From contig JABGQS010000016.1 in assembly GCA_018648645.1 (NCBI GenBank), forward strand, positions 1-55,128: DNA of 55,128 nucleotides, written 5' to 3'. Positions 1-7,503 of the stretch are shown piece after piece (the first letter of the stretch is position 1; each line of letters opens with the position of its first letter). The stretch is from Clostridia bacterium. GTDB lineage: Bacteria > Bacillota > Clostridia > Christensenellales > SZUA-584. The position numbers were made by a program, and so were the translations under genes. Under the pieces are notes generated by a model. The model saw only the letters and a program-made list of their open reading frames with translations. It was not told the origin of the DNA and made no database searches.

Positions 1-42
1 GGTTCTGTTGCCTCAACAATATTAATGAGGAGGAATGTATAG

Positions 43-249
43 ATGAGACTGTTAACTTTATTGATGTACGGTGCAAAGAGATTTGTAAAGGACGAAAAAG
101 GACAGGCAATGGTCGAGTATGGATTGATTATTGCATTGGTTGCGGTGGTGCTTATTGTTGTATTGGTTGCGCTAACCGGAGGGCTTGATAGCATTTTCCA
201 AGGTACAGCAGATGTACTAAATGATCCAGGTTCCGCAGGGGGCGAATAA
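43..249 (+). CDS. flp: Flp/Fap-type type IVb pilin
   Basis: Small pilin subunit of 68 residues for a Tad (tight adherence) pilus. The N-terminus carries a short basic leader, then the type IVb processing and assembly motif KGQAMVEYGLI (G20, with the conserved Glu and Tyr about five and six residues later), followed by one hydrophobic helix at about residues 26-46. Cleavage would be expected just after the glycine. A strong GAGGAGGAA ribosome binding site precedes the ATG. It is the first gene of a tad operon whose other members follow directly, which fixes the assignment. No prepilin peptidase gene is seen in the window; it may lie upstream. Confidence 0.93.
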   Translation: MRLLTLLMYGAKRFVKDEKGQAMVEYGLIIALVAVVLIVVLVALTGGLDSIFQGTADVLNDPGSAGGE

Positions 250-256
250 TAGTTAG

Positions 257-679
257 ATGGGACTGGGTATAATGACTCGTAAATTATTTGGGAAAAAGGG
301 TCAAGCTTTAGTTGAGTTTGCGCTGATACTTCCAATTTTGATTTTGCTATTATGCGCGATCCTCGATTTTGGTTGGCTTATTGGCAATCAATTATTGGCC
401 ACTTACGGTTGCAGAGAAGGGGCACGTTATGGTGCGGTCAGAGTTACTTCGTCTGATTTTGAAAACGAAGTGACTACGAAAGTCTATGACGCGATGCCAG
501 TGTATACGTACGATGGGTTAGATATTACGGTAGAACGTACTAACCCATCGTCACCTAGGGATGGTGATGTAATCGTAAGTATCGATTATTCCTTCCGCCT
601 TCTTACACCATTTTCAGTGCTATACTTTGGCGATATGGATTATACAGCTCAAACTGAATGTACGATGAAGGCAGAATAA
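257..679 (+). CDS. tadE: TadE-family minor pseudopilin
   Basis: Protein of 140 residues with the TadE signature near its N-terminus: basic stretch, KKGQALVEFALILPIL, then a single membrane helix. TadE proteins are minor pilin-like subunits needed for Flp pilus assembly and are processed by the same prepilin peptidase. The rest of the protein is a small extracellular domain with Cys residues. Two starts are possible, ATG at 257 and ATG at 272; neither has a strong ribosome binding site, and the second leaves a shorter leader (MTRKLFGKKGQA) that looks more typical. It lies 7 bases behind the pilin gene. Confidence 0.88.
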   Translation: MGLGIMTRKLFGKKGQALVEFALILPILILLLCAILDFGWLIGNQLLATYGCREGARYGAVRVTSSDFENEVTTKVYDAMPVYTYDGLDITVERTNPSSPRDGDVIVSIDYSFRLLTPFSVLYFGDMDYTAQTECTMKAE

Positions 680-748
680 TTTATTGTACCATTTTTCAAG
701 AACGGACAATTAGGAACTTTAAACCGGGAATAATTCTGGTGAAATGAA

Positions 749-1762
749 ATGAAAAATAATAAATGGTTTAAATTGATTAGGAAAAGACGGGGTGCGGTTT
801 CGGTTATCGCTGCGTTTTCGATTATTTTCATATTGATAATAGCAGCATTTGTTATTGACTTTGGATTATCATATTTGAAGACAGCTCATATGCAAAACTC
901 AGCTGATTCTGCATCTTTAGCTGCTGCTTCATTATTGCCTGTTTCTTATAATGATACTTATGGGATACAGGATGTTAATCAAAAAGCTCTTGAGTATTTG
1001 GAGAAAAACGATATTACCGAAGAGGACTACACTATAAATGTTCAGCTGAATTTGGGTGCAAACAACTTGTATTCAAGCGTAACGGTAGATATCGACAAGC
1101 ACGAGAGGCTATACATCGCGCCGGTCATTGGAGTAACGCATTTGGATGTATCCCGAGAGGCCACGGCGCAGATCTCGCCGGCTATCGGTATCGGGAATGT
1201 TGTTCCGTTAAGCATTACAAAAGAACTCATGGATTATGCAAAAGCAACCGGGCAAACGCAGCATCTTGAACTGAAGCTTGGAGCGTCGGATATTGATGTT
1301 CTTTTTGGTGCATTTGGAGCGCTGGATTTGGACGGAACCGCCGGCGGCGGTTCGAGTTTGTACAGTGAATGGCTGGAAAATGGTTTCCAGGGGATATTGT
1401 ATGTCGGACAGCAGCTGCCTGTTGAACCCGGTAATATGTCGAATCCAACTATGGCGGCATTTACTGAGAGATATGATAGCTGCACCCACTTCCCGTCGAG
1501 CGGTGGCTGTACTATTGATCACTATGTTGAGACGTGTCCGCGCGTTGTTATAGTTCCTGTTATTACGTATATTGATTCGCACGAAATTGTGATCGAAGGT
1601 TTTTGTGCTTTTATTATTGAGGATTGCGCAGGACAGGGCGTTAACAGCATTATAACAGGGTCGTTTGTTAGGGACATTATTGTTAACGGACAAGGGTCAA
1701 TTGATGATGTGCTTGGAGGCTCAAACGACTTTGGACTGTATGCTATTACACTGATTGATTAA
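749..1762 (+). CDS. tadG: TadG-like pilus assembly protein
   Basis: Protein of 337 residues beginning with a basic leader (RKRRGAVSVIAAFSI) and one long membrane helix at about residues 15-42, followed by the TadG-type motif QNSADSASLAAASLLP, in which the pilus-assembly TadG N-terminal domain (Flp pilus TadE/TadG-like) is recognisable. The remaining 270 residues are extracellular and include a Cys-containing segment (CTHFPSSGGC, CPRV, CAF, CAG). TadG proteins are accessory pseudopilin-like components of the Tad machine. There is no von Willebrand A domain here, unlike some TadG homologues; a VWA protein is encoded separately at 7504-9819. Confidence 0.8.
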   Translation: MKNNKWFKLIRKRRGAVSVIAAFSIIFILIIAAFVIDFGLSYLKTAHMQNSADSASLAAASLLPVSYNDTYGIQDVNQKALEYLEKNDITEEDYTINVQLNLGANNLYSSVTVDIDKHERLYIAPVIGVTHLDVSREATAQISPAIGIGNVVPLSITKELMDYAKATGQTQHLELKLGASDIDVLFGAFGALDLDGTAGGGSSLYSEWLENGFQGILYVGQQLPVEPGNMSNPTMAAFTERYDSCTHFPSSGGCTIDHYVETCPRVVIVPVITYIDSHEIVIEGFCAFIIEDCAGQGVNSIITGSFVRDIIVNGQGSIDDVLGGSNDFGLYAITLID

Positions 1763-1793
1763 TGAATAATAGCCAATTGAATAAGGGGGTAAT

Positions 1794-2621
1794 ATGAGAA
1801 AAATTCGCATCATTGCCATTTTTGCAGCAATTATCACCGCTGTTCTTGTGTACTTTTTTTTATCAAATATCAACAAGCCTAATGAAGTGCAAACAGCGTC
1901 CGTTGTTACGGCAAAATATAATATTGCAGAAAATATAATCATATCGCAGGATATGCTGGAAGTGGTTGAGCTGCCGTCCGAAGCTGTCCATTCTTCTGCT
2001 GCGCAAAGTATTAGCGAGGTTGTAGGGAAGGTCAGCAACGGCATGATTGTAGAGAATGAGCAGATTATTGTGACCAAGCTTGTCGAACCCGGCGAGAGCT
2101 TTGACAGCCTTGCTTATGCGATAGAGGAAGGGCAAAGGGCATTCACTGTCGCAGTAGACGAGGTGAGCGGTGTTGCAGGGCTGCTACAACCACAGAATTC
2201 TGTGGATATTCTTCTTACCATTACGGTGGAGAAAATTGCCGAGACTGACCCTGACGAGGAAGTGGAGGATCCAATAATTGGAGAGGATACCTTATTAGAG
2301 GAGACTACCATTGTTGAAGAAAACATCATAATAAGGGAGACATATTCTGCAGAGCTTTTTCAAAACATCAAGATTCTTGCAGTTGGATTGCAGCTTAACC
2401 AGAACGTGCCGGAGGAAGAGACCGGGTACAAAACGGTGACTCTATCCGTGACGCCGGAGCAGGCGGTCAGATTAAATCTTGCCATTGCCACCGGACAAGT
2501 TCGGCTTATACTGAGGTCTCCATTGAATGATGAGGTTATTGAGATGGATATAATAACTATTGATGATTTGATAACGGAGCTGCAAGAGAATTCGCCAGGC
2601 TGGCAGGAGAATCAATCATGA
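1794..2621 (+). CDS. cpaB: CpaB/RcpC-family pilus assembly protein with SAF domain
   Basis: Protein of 275 residues with an N-terminal membrane anchor (residues about 4-22) and a SAF-type domain (about 37-98) of the Flp pilus assembly CpaB family, followed by the RcpC/CpaB C-terminal domain around residues 110-260 (AFTVAVDEVSGVAGLLQP, then SVTPEQAVRLNLA). In Gram-negative Tad systems CpaB stabilises the secretin and interacts with the pilus channel; in monoderms it is kept although no secretin exists, and probably acts at the cell wall. A good AAGGGGGTAA ribosome binding site sets the ATG. Its TGA overlaps the cpaE start (ATGA), suggesting translational coupling. Confidence 0.9.
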   Translation: MRKIRIIAIFAAIITAVLVYFFLSNINKPNEVQTASVVTAKYNIAENIIISQDMLEVVELPSEAVHSSAAQSISEVVGKVSNGMIVENEQIIVTKLVEPGESFDSLAYAIEEGQRAFTVAVDEVSGVAGLLQPQNSVDILLTITVEKIAETDPDEEVEDPIIGEDTLLEETTIVEENIIIRETYSAELFQNIKILAVGLQLNQNVPEEETGYKTVTLSVTPEQAVRLNLAIATGQVRLILRSPLNDEVIEMDIITIDDLITELQENSPGWQENQS

Positions 2622-3778
2622 GTATAAAAATAATTATTATCAGCAAACTTGAAGAGACGCGATTAAAAGTAGCAGCAGCACTGGAGAGCGAAGATATTTA
2701 TATCGCCGGTCAGTTTAAGGACGGCGCATCCGCTTTGAGCCGTATCGAGAGCGTTGATCCCGATATAGTAATAATGATGCTGGATACTGATGAGAGCGAT
2801 GTTTTTGCAACCAGCGAACGCATATATATGAACAGGCCCAGCAGCGTAGTAATGTTGATAACAAAAAATATGGACGTTGATGTTTTGCAAAGAGCCATGA
2901 AGGCCGGCATCAGGCACGTTATTCCTTGGAAGAGAGAAAGTCAATATCTAATCGAGAATGTTAGAACGGTGTACAATGAGGAGAGCTCGCACCGGGATGC
3001 TTTGAAAGGCGAGCAGAGCCTTGGGCACACCTCGAAAGTTATAACGGTGTTTGGCAGCAAAGGGGGCAGCGGGAAAACAACTATTGCAGTTAACCTTGCG
3101 GTTAATCTTGCAAAAAAGAAAAAGAAAGTTGCTTTGATTGACCTTGACTTGCAGTATGGCGATGCAAATATTTTTCTGAACCTTGAAACGAATGACACTT
3201 TAGATGAGCTGATACAAGGCTATGCAGACTTTGATATTGATACAATCCGGAATTATATGAAGACTCATTCGTCCGGCGTGCACATACTTATTGCGCCGAA
3301 AAGTCCGGAGTACGCAGAATTTATCACGAGAGAACATGTTGAAAAGCTTATTAATATAATACGACCGTATTATGATTATTTAATTATTGATGTCTCGGCG
3401 AGTTTTGACGACATCACTATATTGGCTATTGACAGCTCGAATTTGATATTGATGGTTACCGGACTTGATGTGTCCATATTAAGGAACTCTAAAATCAGCC
3501 TTAAGGTTTTAGAATCAATAAAACAAATAAGCAAAGTTAAACTGGTTATCAATCGTGATTCAAAAGGGTCGATCTCTGTTAGCGATGTGGAAAAGATACT
3601 TCAGTGTCCGATTGCGGCGGTTATCCCAAGCGATTGGAAAACGGTGGGTACCGCTTTGAATACGGGTATACCATTTGTGCAAAATGTGAAAAGAACAAGA
3701 GCGGGCGCGGCAATTGACGCTTTAACGAAAGAGGTAATAGAATTTAGACCGGTTATTGAGAAAAAAGAAGAAGAGTAG
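2618..3778 (+). CDS. cpaE: CpaE/TadZ-like ATPase with receiver-like N-terminus
   Basis: Protein of 386 residues in the CpaE/TadZ family, the polar-localisation and assembly factor of Tad pili. Residues about 1-115 form a response-regulator receiver-like domain (IIIISKLEETR, then IVIMMLDTDES) that may be a pseudo-receiver. Residues about 140-370 form a MinD/ParA-type P-loop ATPase with deviant Walker A SKGGSGKTT and the LIDLDLQYGD segment. The gene overlaps cpaB by four bases. In related systems TadZ localises at a pole before the secretion ATPase arrives and recruits it. Confidence 0.9.
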   Translation: MSIKIIIISKLEETRLKVAAALESEDIYIAGQFKDGASALSRIESVDPDIVIMMLDTDESDVFATSERIYMNRPSSVVMLITKNMDVDVLQRAMKAGIRHVIPWKRESQYLIENVRTVYNEESSHRDALKGEQSLGHTSKVITVFGSKGGSGKTTIAVNLAVNLAKKKKKVALIDLDLQYGDANIFLNLETNDTLDELIQGYADFDIDTIRNYMKTHSSGVHILIAPKSPEYAEFITREHVEKLINIIRPYYDYLIIDVSASFDDITILAIDSSNLILMVTGLDVSILRNSKISLKVLESIKQISKVKLVINRDSKGSISVSDVEKILQCPIAAVIPSDWKTVGTALNTGIPFVQNVKRTRAGAAIDALTKEVIEFRPVIEKKEEE

Positions 3779-3817
3779 TTGAGCCCACATTTATGAGAAG
3801 AGGGAAGGTAGCTGAAA

Positions 3818-5134
3818 ATGGCGCTGTTTGAACGTATAAAAAAGGACCTGGAAAGTGAGAAGGACATCGCTAATCCCGAGATAGGGTTAGATTATTTTGA
3901 TAATTTTGTTGAGGTTAAGGAGAAAGTACACAGTGAGATAATTGAAACATTCAAAACCTCTTCGGACAACCCGGGAAATAAAGTTGATAGTCAGCTTTAC
4001 AGAGACGAAATTACAAAATCTATCGAGGAGATATTAGGCAAGGAATCGATAAACGCAACGAGGTTGCAAAAAGAACGTCTTGCAAAAGAGGTTTTTAATG
4101 ATGTTGCCGGGCTTGGACCGATTGAGCCGTTGCTTGCTGATGATACGATTACCGAAATAATGGTGAACGGAGCAAAAAAGATTTATATCGAGAGACAAGG
4201 GCGTATAGAATTGTCCAATGTCGGGTTTCGAGATAATGATCATGTGTTGCAGGTTATCGACCGCATCGTGTCTTCTGTCGGGCGCCACATTGACGAATCC
4301 AGCCCGATGGTCGATGCACGTCTCAAAGATGGGTCTAGGGTGAACGCGATTATTCGGCCTGTATCTTTAGCGGGCCCGGTATTGACTATCAGGAAGTTTG
4401 CAAGAGATCCGATTACAGTAACGGATTTGGTTGATTTTGGGTCAATTACTCCGGTTATTATTAAATTTCTTGAGTGCTGCGTTAAAGCAAGGCTCAACAT
4501 CATCGTTACTGGGGGCACAGGAAGCGGAAAAACAACATTCCTGAATATATTGTCCGGATTTATTCCGGAAAGCGAAAGGATTATTACAATCGAAGATGCA
4601 GCAGAGTTGCAGCTTAGGCAAGAACATATAATTACTCTTGAAAGCCGTCCTTCAAATACAGAAGGGCACGGCAGGATTACAATAAGGGAACTGGTGCGAA
4701 ATGCACTGCGTATGCGTCCCGACAGGATGATTGTCGGCGAAGTGCGCTCGGGCGAAACGCTTGATATGCTGCAGGCGATGAATACAGGGCATGATGGCTC
4801 TATGACAACGGCACATGCGAATTCACCGCGTGATGTTATTTCAAGGCTCGAAACGATGGTGCTTATGGCGGGTATCGAGATTCCTGTTAAGGCCATTAGA
4901 CAGCAAATTTCGTCTGCACTAGATTTAATTATTCATCAGTCAAGGTTGCGTGACGGCAGCAGGAAAATTGTAAGCGTTACAGAGGTAGTTGGTATGGAAG
5001 GTGATGTAGTTACGCTTCAGGATTTGTTTATTTATAAAGGAGGCAAGCATAAGGCAACAGGTATTTATCCCGGATTTGTCGATAAACTATCGGAAGCCGG
5101 AGTTGTGTTAAATGAAACATGGTTTAAGAAATAA
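3818..5134 (+). CDS. cpaF: CpaF/TadA secretion ATPase of the Tad pilus
   Basis: Protein of 438 residues, a type II/IV secretion-system hexameric ATPase that powers Flp pilus assembly. Visible motifs are the N-terminal domain IEPLLADDTITEIMVNG, Walker A GGTGSGKTT at about residue 232, the Asp/His boxes IITIEDAAELQL, Walker B region RMIVGEVRSGE, and GHDGSMTTAHANS. Length matches the family. It lies 39 bases after cpaE with a GGAAGGTAG ribosome binding site. It would sit on the cytoplasmic face and drive TadB/TadC. Confidence 0.95.
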   Translation: MALFERIKKDLESEKDIANPEIGLDYFDNFVEVKEKVHSEIIETFKTSSDNPGNKVDSQLYRDEITKSIEEILGKESINATRLQKERLAKEVFNDVAGLGPIEPLLADDTITEIMVNGAKKIYIERQGRIELSNVGFRDNDHVLQVIDRIVSSVGRHIDESSPMVDARLKDGSRVNAIIRPVSLAGPVLTIRKFARDPITVTDLVDFGSITPVIIKFLECCVKARLNIIVTGGTGSGKTTFLNILSGFIPESERIITIEDAAELQLRQEHIITLESRPSNTEGHGRITIRELVRNALRMRPDRMIVGEVRSGETLDMLQAMNTGHDGSMTTAHANSPRDVISRLETMVLMAGIEIPVKAIRQQISSALDLIIHQSRLRDGSRKIVSVTEVVGMEGDVVTLQDLFIYKGGKHKATGIYPGFVDKLSEAGVVLNETWFKK

Positions 5135-5145
5135 GGAGATTGAAG

Positions 5146-6078
5146 ATGGTAATAGGGATTGCGGTTTTATCTGCGGTATTTATATTTTGCTTTTTTTATA
5201 TACTATTCTATCGACTGGGTATTAAAAGAATACGGGTAGATGATCGTATTAGCAAACTCATCACTAAGGAATCTGAGGTAGAGAAAGCCGACAAGGGAAA
5301 AGAGAAAAAGCGCAGAGACAAAAGAAAAAGCGGCTTTGCAAAGAAAATGGCCGCGGAACTTGAGTCAGCCGGAATTTTATTGAAGGCTGAAGAATATCTG
5401 CTTATTTGGGCAGCGTCTACGATAGTGCCTTCGCTGCTTTTTTACATAGTGGGAGGTCAGCTTTTATCGGTTGTTGCCGTGCTCTTGGTGGGCTTGATTA
5501 TACCACCTTTTCTTGTGGCCAGATCTAAAAGAAAAAGGATGAAGAAATTTGAAAAGCAGCTTGCAGATTCGATTGTTCTAATCAGCAACAGCCTAAGAGC
5601 AGGCTTTACGTTTCAGCAGGCCATGGAAAGTGTGTCCAAAGAAATGCCTGAGCCGATATCCGGCGAGTTTAGGCGCACTTTATTGGAGATACAGCTTGGC
5701 TCGGCGACGGACGAGGCAATGGAAAGAATGGTAGAGCGGACGAACAGCGCAGACGTGAGTTTGCTTATTTCTGCTGTGCTTATTCAATGGAAAGCAGGCG
5801 GAAATCTGGCCGATGTGCTTGATAATATATCCGGAACTATAAGAGAGAGGCTGAGGATAAAAGGGGAGATAAGAGTGTTGACTTCGTCAGGCAGGATGTC
5901 GGGGTTGATAATTGGGATGCTGCCGATATTCTTAGTTGTTATTTTAATGATTATAAACCCGGTATATATCACAGAGTTCTTCACAACGACTATCGGAATA
6001 ATATTGATTGTTATTGCGGTTATTATGGAATTGGCGGGTTTTATGATTATAAGAAAGATTATTAATATCAAAGTATGA
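5146..6078 (+). CDS. tadB: TadB inner-membrane platform protein
   Basis: Protein of about 310 residues with a type II secretion system F domain (around residues 130-260, motif VLISNSLRAGFTFQQAMESV) and four predicted membrane helices: one at the N-terminus, a pair at about 85-130 and a pair at the C-terminus. TadB and TadC are the platform proteins that couple the ATPase to pilin extraction. A TTG at 5140 is in frame, but the AAGGAGAT ribosome binding site at 5132-5139 is correctly spaced for the ATG at 5146, which I chose. It follows cpaF by 11 bases. Confidence 0.92.
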   Translation: MVIGIAVLSAVFIFCFFYILFYRLGIKRIRVDDRISKLITKESEVEKADKGKEKKRRDKRKSGFAKKMAAELESAGILLKAEEYLLIWAASTIVPSLLFYIVGGQLLSVVAVLLVGLIIPPFLVARSKRKRMKKFEKQLADSIVLISNSLRAGFTFQQAMESVSKEMPEPISGEFRRTLLEIQLGSATDEAMERMVERTNSADVSLLISAVLIQWKAGGNLADVLDNISGTIRERLRIKGEIRVLTSSGRMSGLIIGMLPIFLVVILMIINPVYITEFFTTTIGIILIVIAVIMELAGFMIIRKIINIKV

Positions 6079-6085
6079 GGTAATT

Positions 6086-7006
6086 ATGATTTATATCGCA
6101 TTATCGTCAGCTGTTTTAATATTTGCATGTCTGATACTGTTGCTTTCGCCTTTAACCAAGAAAAAAGAGCGGATCAATTCTAGAATTGAACGTATTTCCA
6201 ATATGTATGATAAGAAAGACAAATTTAATGATGAAATTCTTAAGAAACCTATGGGGCAGAGATTTGTAAAGCCGCTGCTAAAAAGGTTTCTAGAAGGAAT
6301 TTCTAATATATTTCCAAAACTTGATACTAAAAAATCTAAAATGGTTTTAGAAAAAGCGGGATACAAAATTCCGCCTGTAACATATAATGTTATTCTGTTC
6401 CTTGTTATTATTGCATCCGGGATGGGGTTTATGCTTCTTGCTTTTATATTAGATTCGGACGTGCTCGTCGTTGTCTTGTTTACTATTTTAGGCATGGTAT
6501 TTGGAATGCTGATTATGAAGTATATACTGCGAATTAATACGCGGCGCAGGAAGGAAGCACTTGGCCGGCAGATGCCGGAAGTCCTCGATTTGCTGAGTGT
6601 AAGTGTTGAAGCCGGGCTTGGATTTGATGCTGCTTTGCTGCATGTAATCTCAAGGATAAAAGGACCATTGACTGATGAATTGCTTGTGGCGCATAGAGAG
6701 ATTAGTATGGGCAGATCCAGAAGAGACGCTTTGGCGGCACTGGGTGAGCGCAGTGGGCTCGAATCGATGATGTCATTTACAAACGCTGTTATACAAGCAG
6801 AGAGGAAGGGACTCTCGCTGAAAAATGTATTAAATATTCAAGCAAAACAGATTAGGCAGCAGCGGCGGCAGGCTATCGAGGAAAAGGCTATGAAAGCGCC
6901 GGTGAAAATTATTGTTCCGTTAGTGGTTTTCATTTTCCCGGTTATCTTGATCGTGCTCTTAGCTCCGGCGATAATTAATATTTTGGGAATTTTAGGAGGA
7001 ATGTAG
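6086..7006 (+). CDS. tadC: TadC inner-membrane platform protein
   Basis: Protein of 306 residues and the second platform subunit of the Tad machine. It has an N-terminal membrane helix, a helix pair around residues 100-150, and a type II secretion F domain (VLDLLSVSVEAGLGFDAALLHV) followed by C-terminal helices with IIVPLVVFIFPVIL. It starts 7 bases after tadB behind a TATGAGGTAATT leader, and closes the core tad operon. The order cpaF-tadB-tadC is the standard one. Confidence 0.92.
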   Translation: MIYIALSSAVLIFACLILLLSPLTKKKERINSRIERISNMYDKKDKFNDEILKKPMGQRFVKPLLKRFLEGISNIFPKLDTKKSKMVLEKAGYKIPPVTYNVILFLVIIASGMGFMLLAFILDSDVLVVVLFTILGMVFGMLIMKYILRINTRRRKEALGRQMPEVLDLLSVSVEAGLGFDAALLHVISRIKGPLTDELLVAHREISMGRSRRDALAALGERSGLESMMSFTNAVIQAERKGLSLKNVLNIQAKQIRQQRRQAIEEKAMKAPVKIIVPLVVFIFPVILIVLLAPAIINILGILGGM

Positions 7007-7016
7007 AAAAGCAATT

Positions 7017-7355
7017 ATGAAGATGAAAATATCTGAACATGAATTTAGGATTATTGATGCCAGTACTTTTGGTAAAAGACTTGTTGGGCTCATGGGGAAA
7101 AAAGAGCTTCAAAAGGACGAGGCTATGCGGCTTATGCCGTGCTCCAGCATTCATACGTGTTTTATGAAATTTGCGATTGATGTTGTTTTTTTGGACAAAA
7201 AGAATAAGGTGGTCGACACCATTAAAAGCTTGCCGCCTTGGAAATTTAACGCGTATAGCAAGAGCGCTTATCAAGTTGTTGAGATGGCTGTGGGGGCTAT
7301 CGAAAGAGCCGGTATAAAAAAGAACATGGTAGCAAAGTTTGAGGATTTGTCCTAA
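7017..7355 (+). CDS. DUF192 family protein
   Basis: Protein of 112 residues matching the DUF192 family: RLVGLMGKKEL near residues 22-32, CSSIHTCFMKFAIDVVFLD at about 42-60, and the closing VVEMAVGAIERAGI. DUF192 proteins are small beta-rich domains, often secreted or membrane-linked, whose biochemical role is not established. Here there is no signal peptide. It starts 10 bases after tadC with AGGAGGAATG upstream, so it is probably co-transcribed with the pilus genes. DUF192 genes next to Tad or type II secretion loci recur in Firmicutes and Actinobacteria as far as I recall, which hints at an accessory role. A second in-frame ATG exists at 7023. Confidence 0.85.
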   Translation: MKMKISEHEFRIIDASTFGKRLVGLMGKKELQKDEAMRLMPCSSIHTCFMKFAIDVVFLDKKNKVVDTIKSLPPWKFNAYSKSAYQVVEMAVGAIERAGIKKNMVAKFEDLS

Positions 7356-7503
7356 CGATTAGCATAAACTATGGTCGCGGGCTATGGGCAGTAGACTAAA
7401 AAAAAAGACATTGTTATTCTCATATCGATAATTACAGGGCTTGGTACTGATAATAAATTTAGACAATAAAATTAGTGAAATTTGGCGCAAGGAAGCTGAA
7501 AAG

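Noticed and set aside
1-16. The first 11 bases (GGTTCTGTTGC) match the IS6 terminal repeat, hinting at an IS end at the window edge.
   Set aside because: The match stops after 11 bases and the region continues straight into the flp ribosome binding site; with no left flank visible it cannot be separated from chance.
7441-7503. TTG start for the VWA protein at 7441.
   Set aside because: It lacks a ribosome binding site and would place 21 charged residues ahead of a clean signal peptide.
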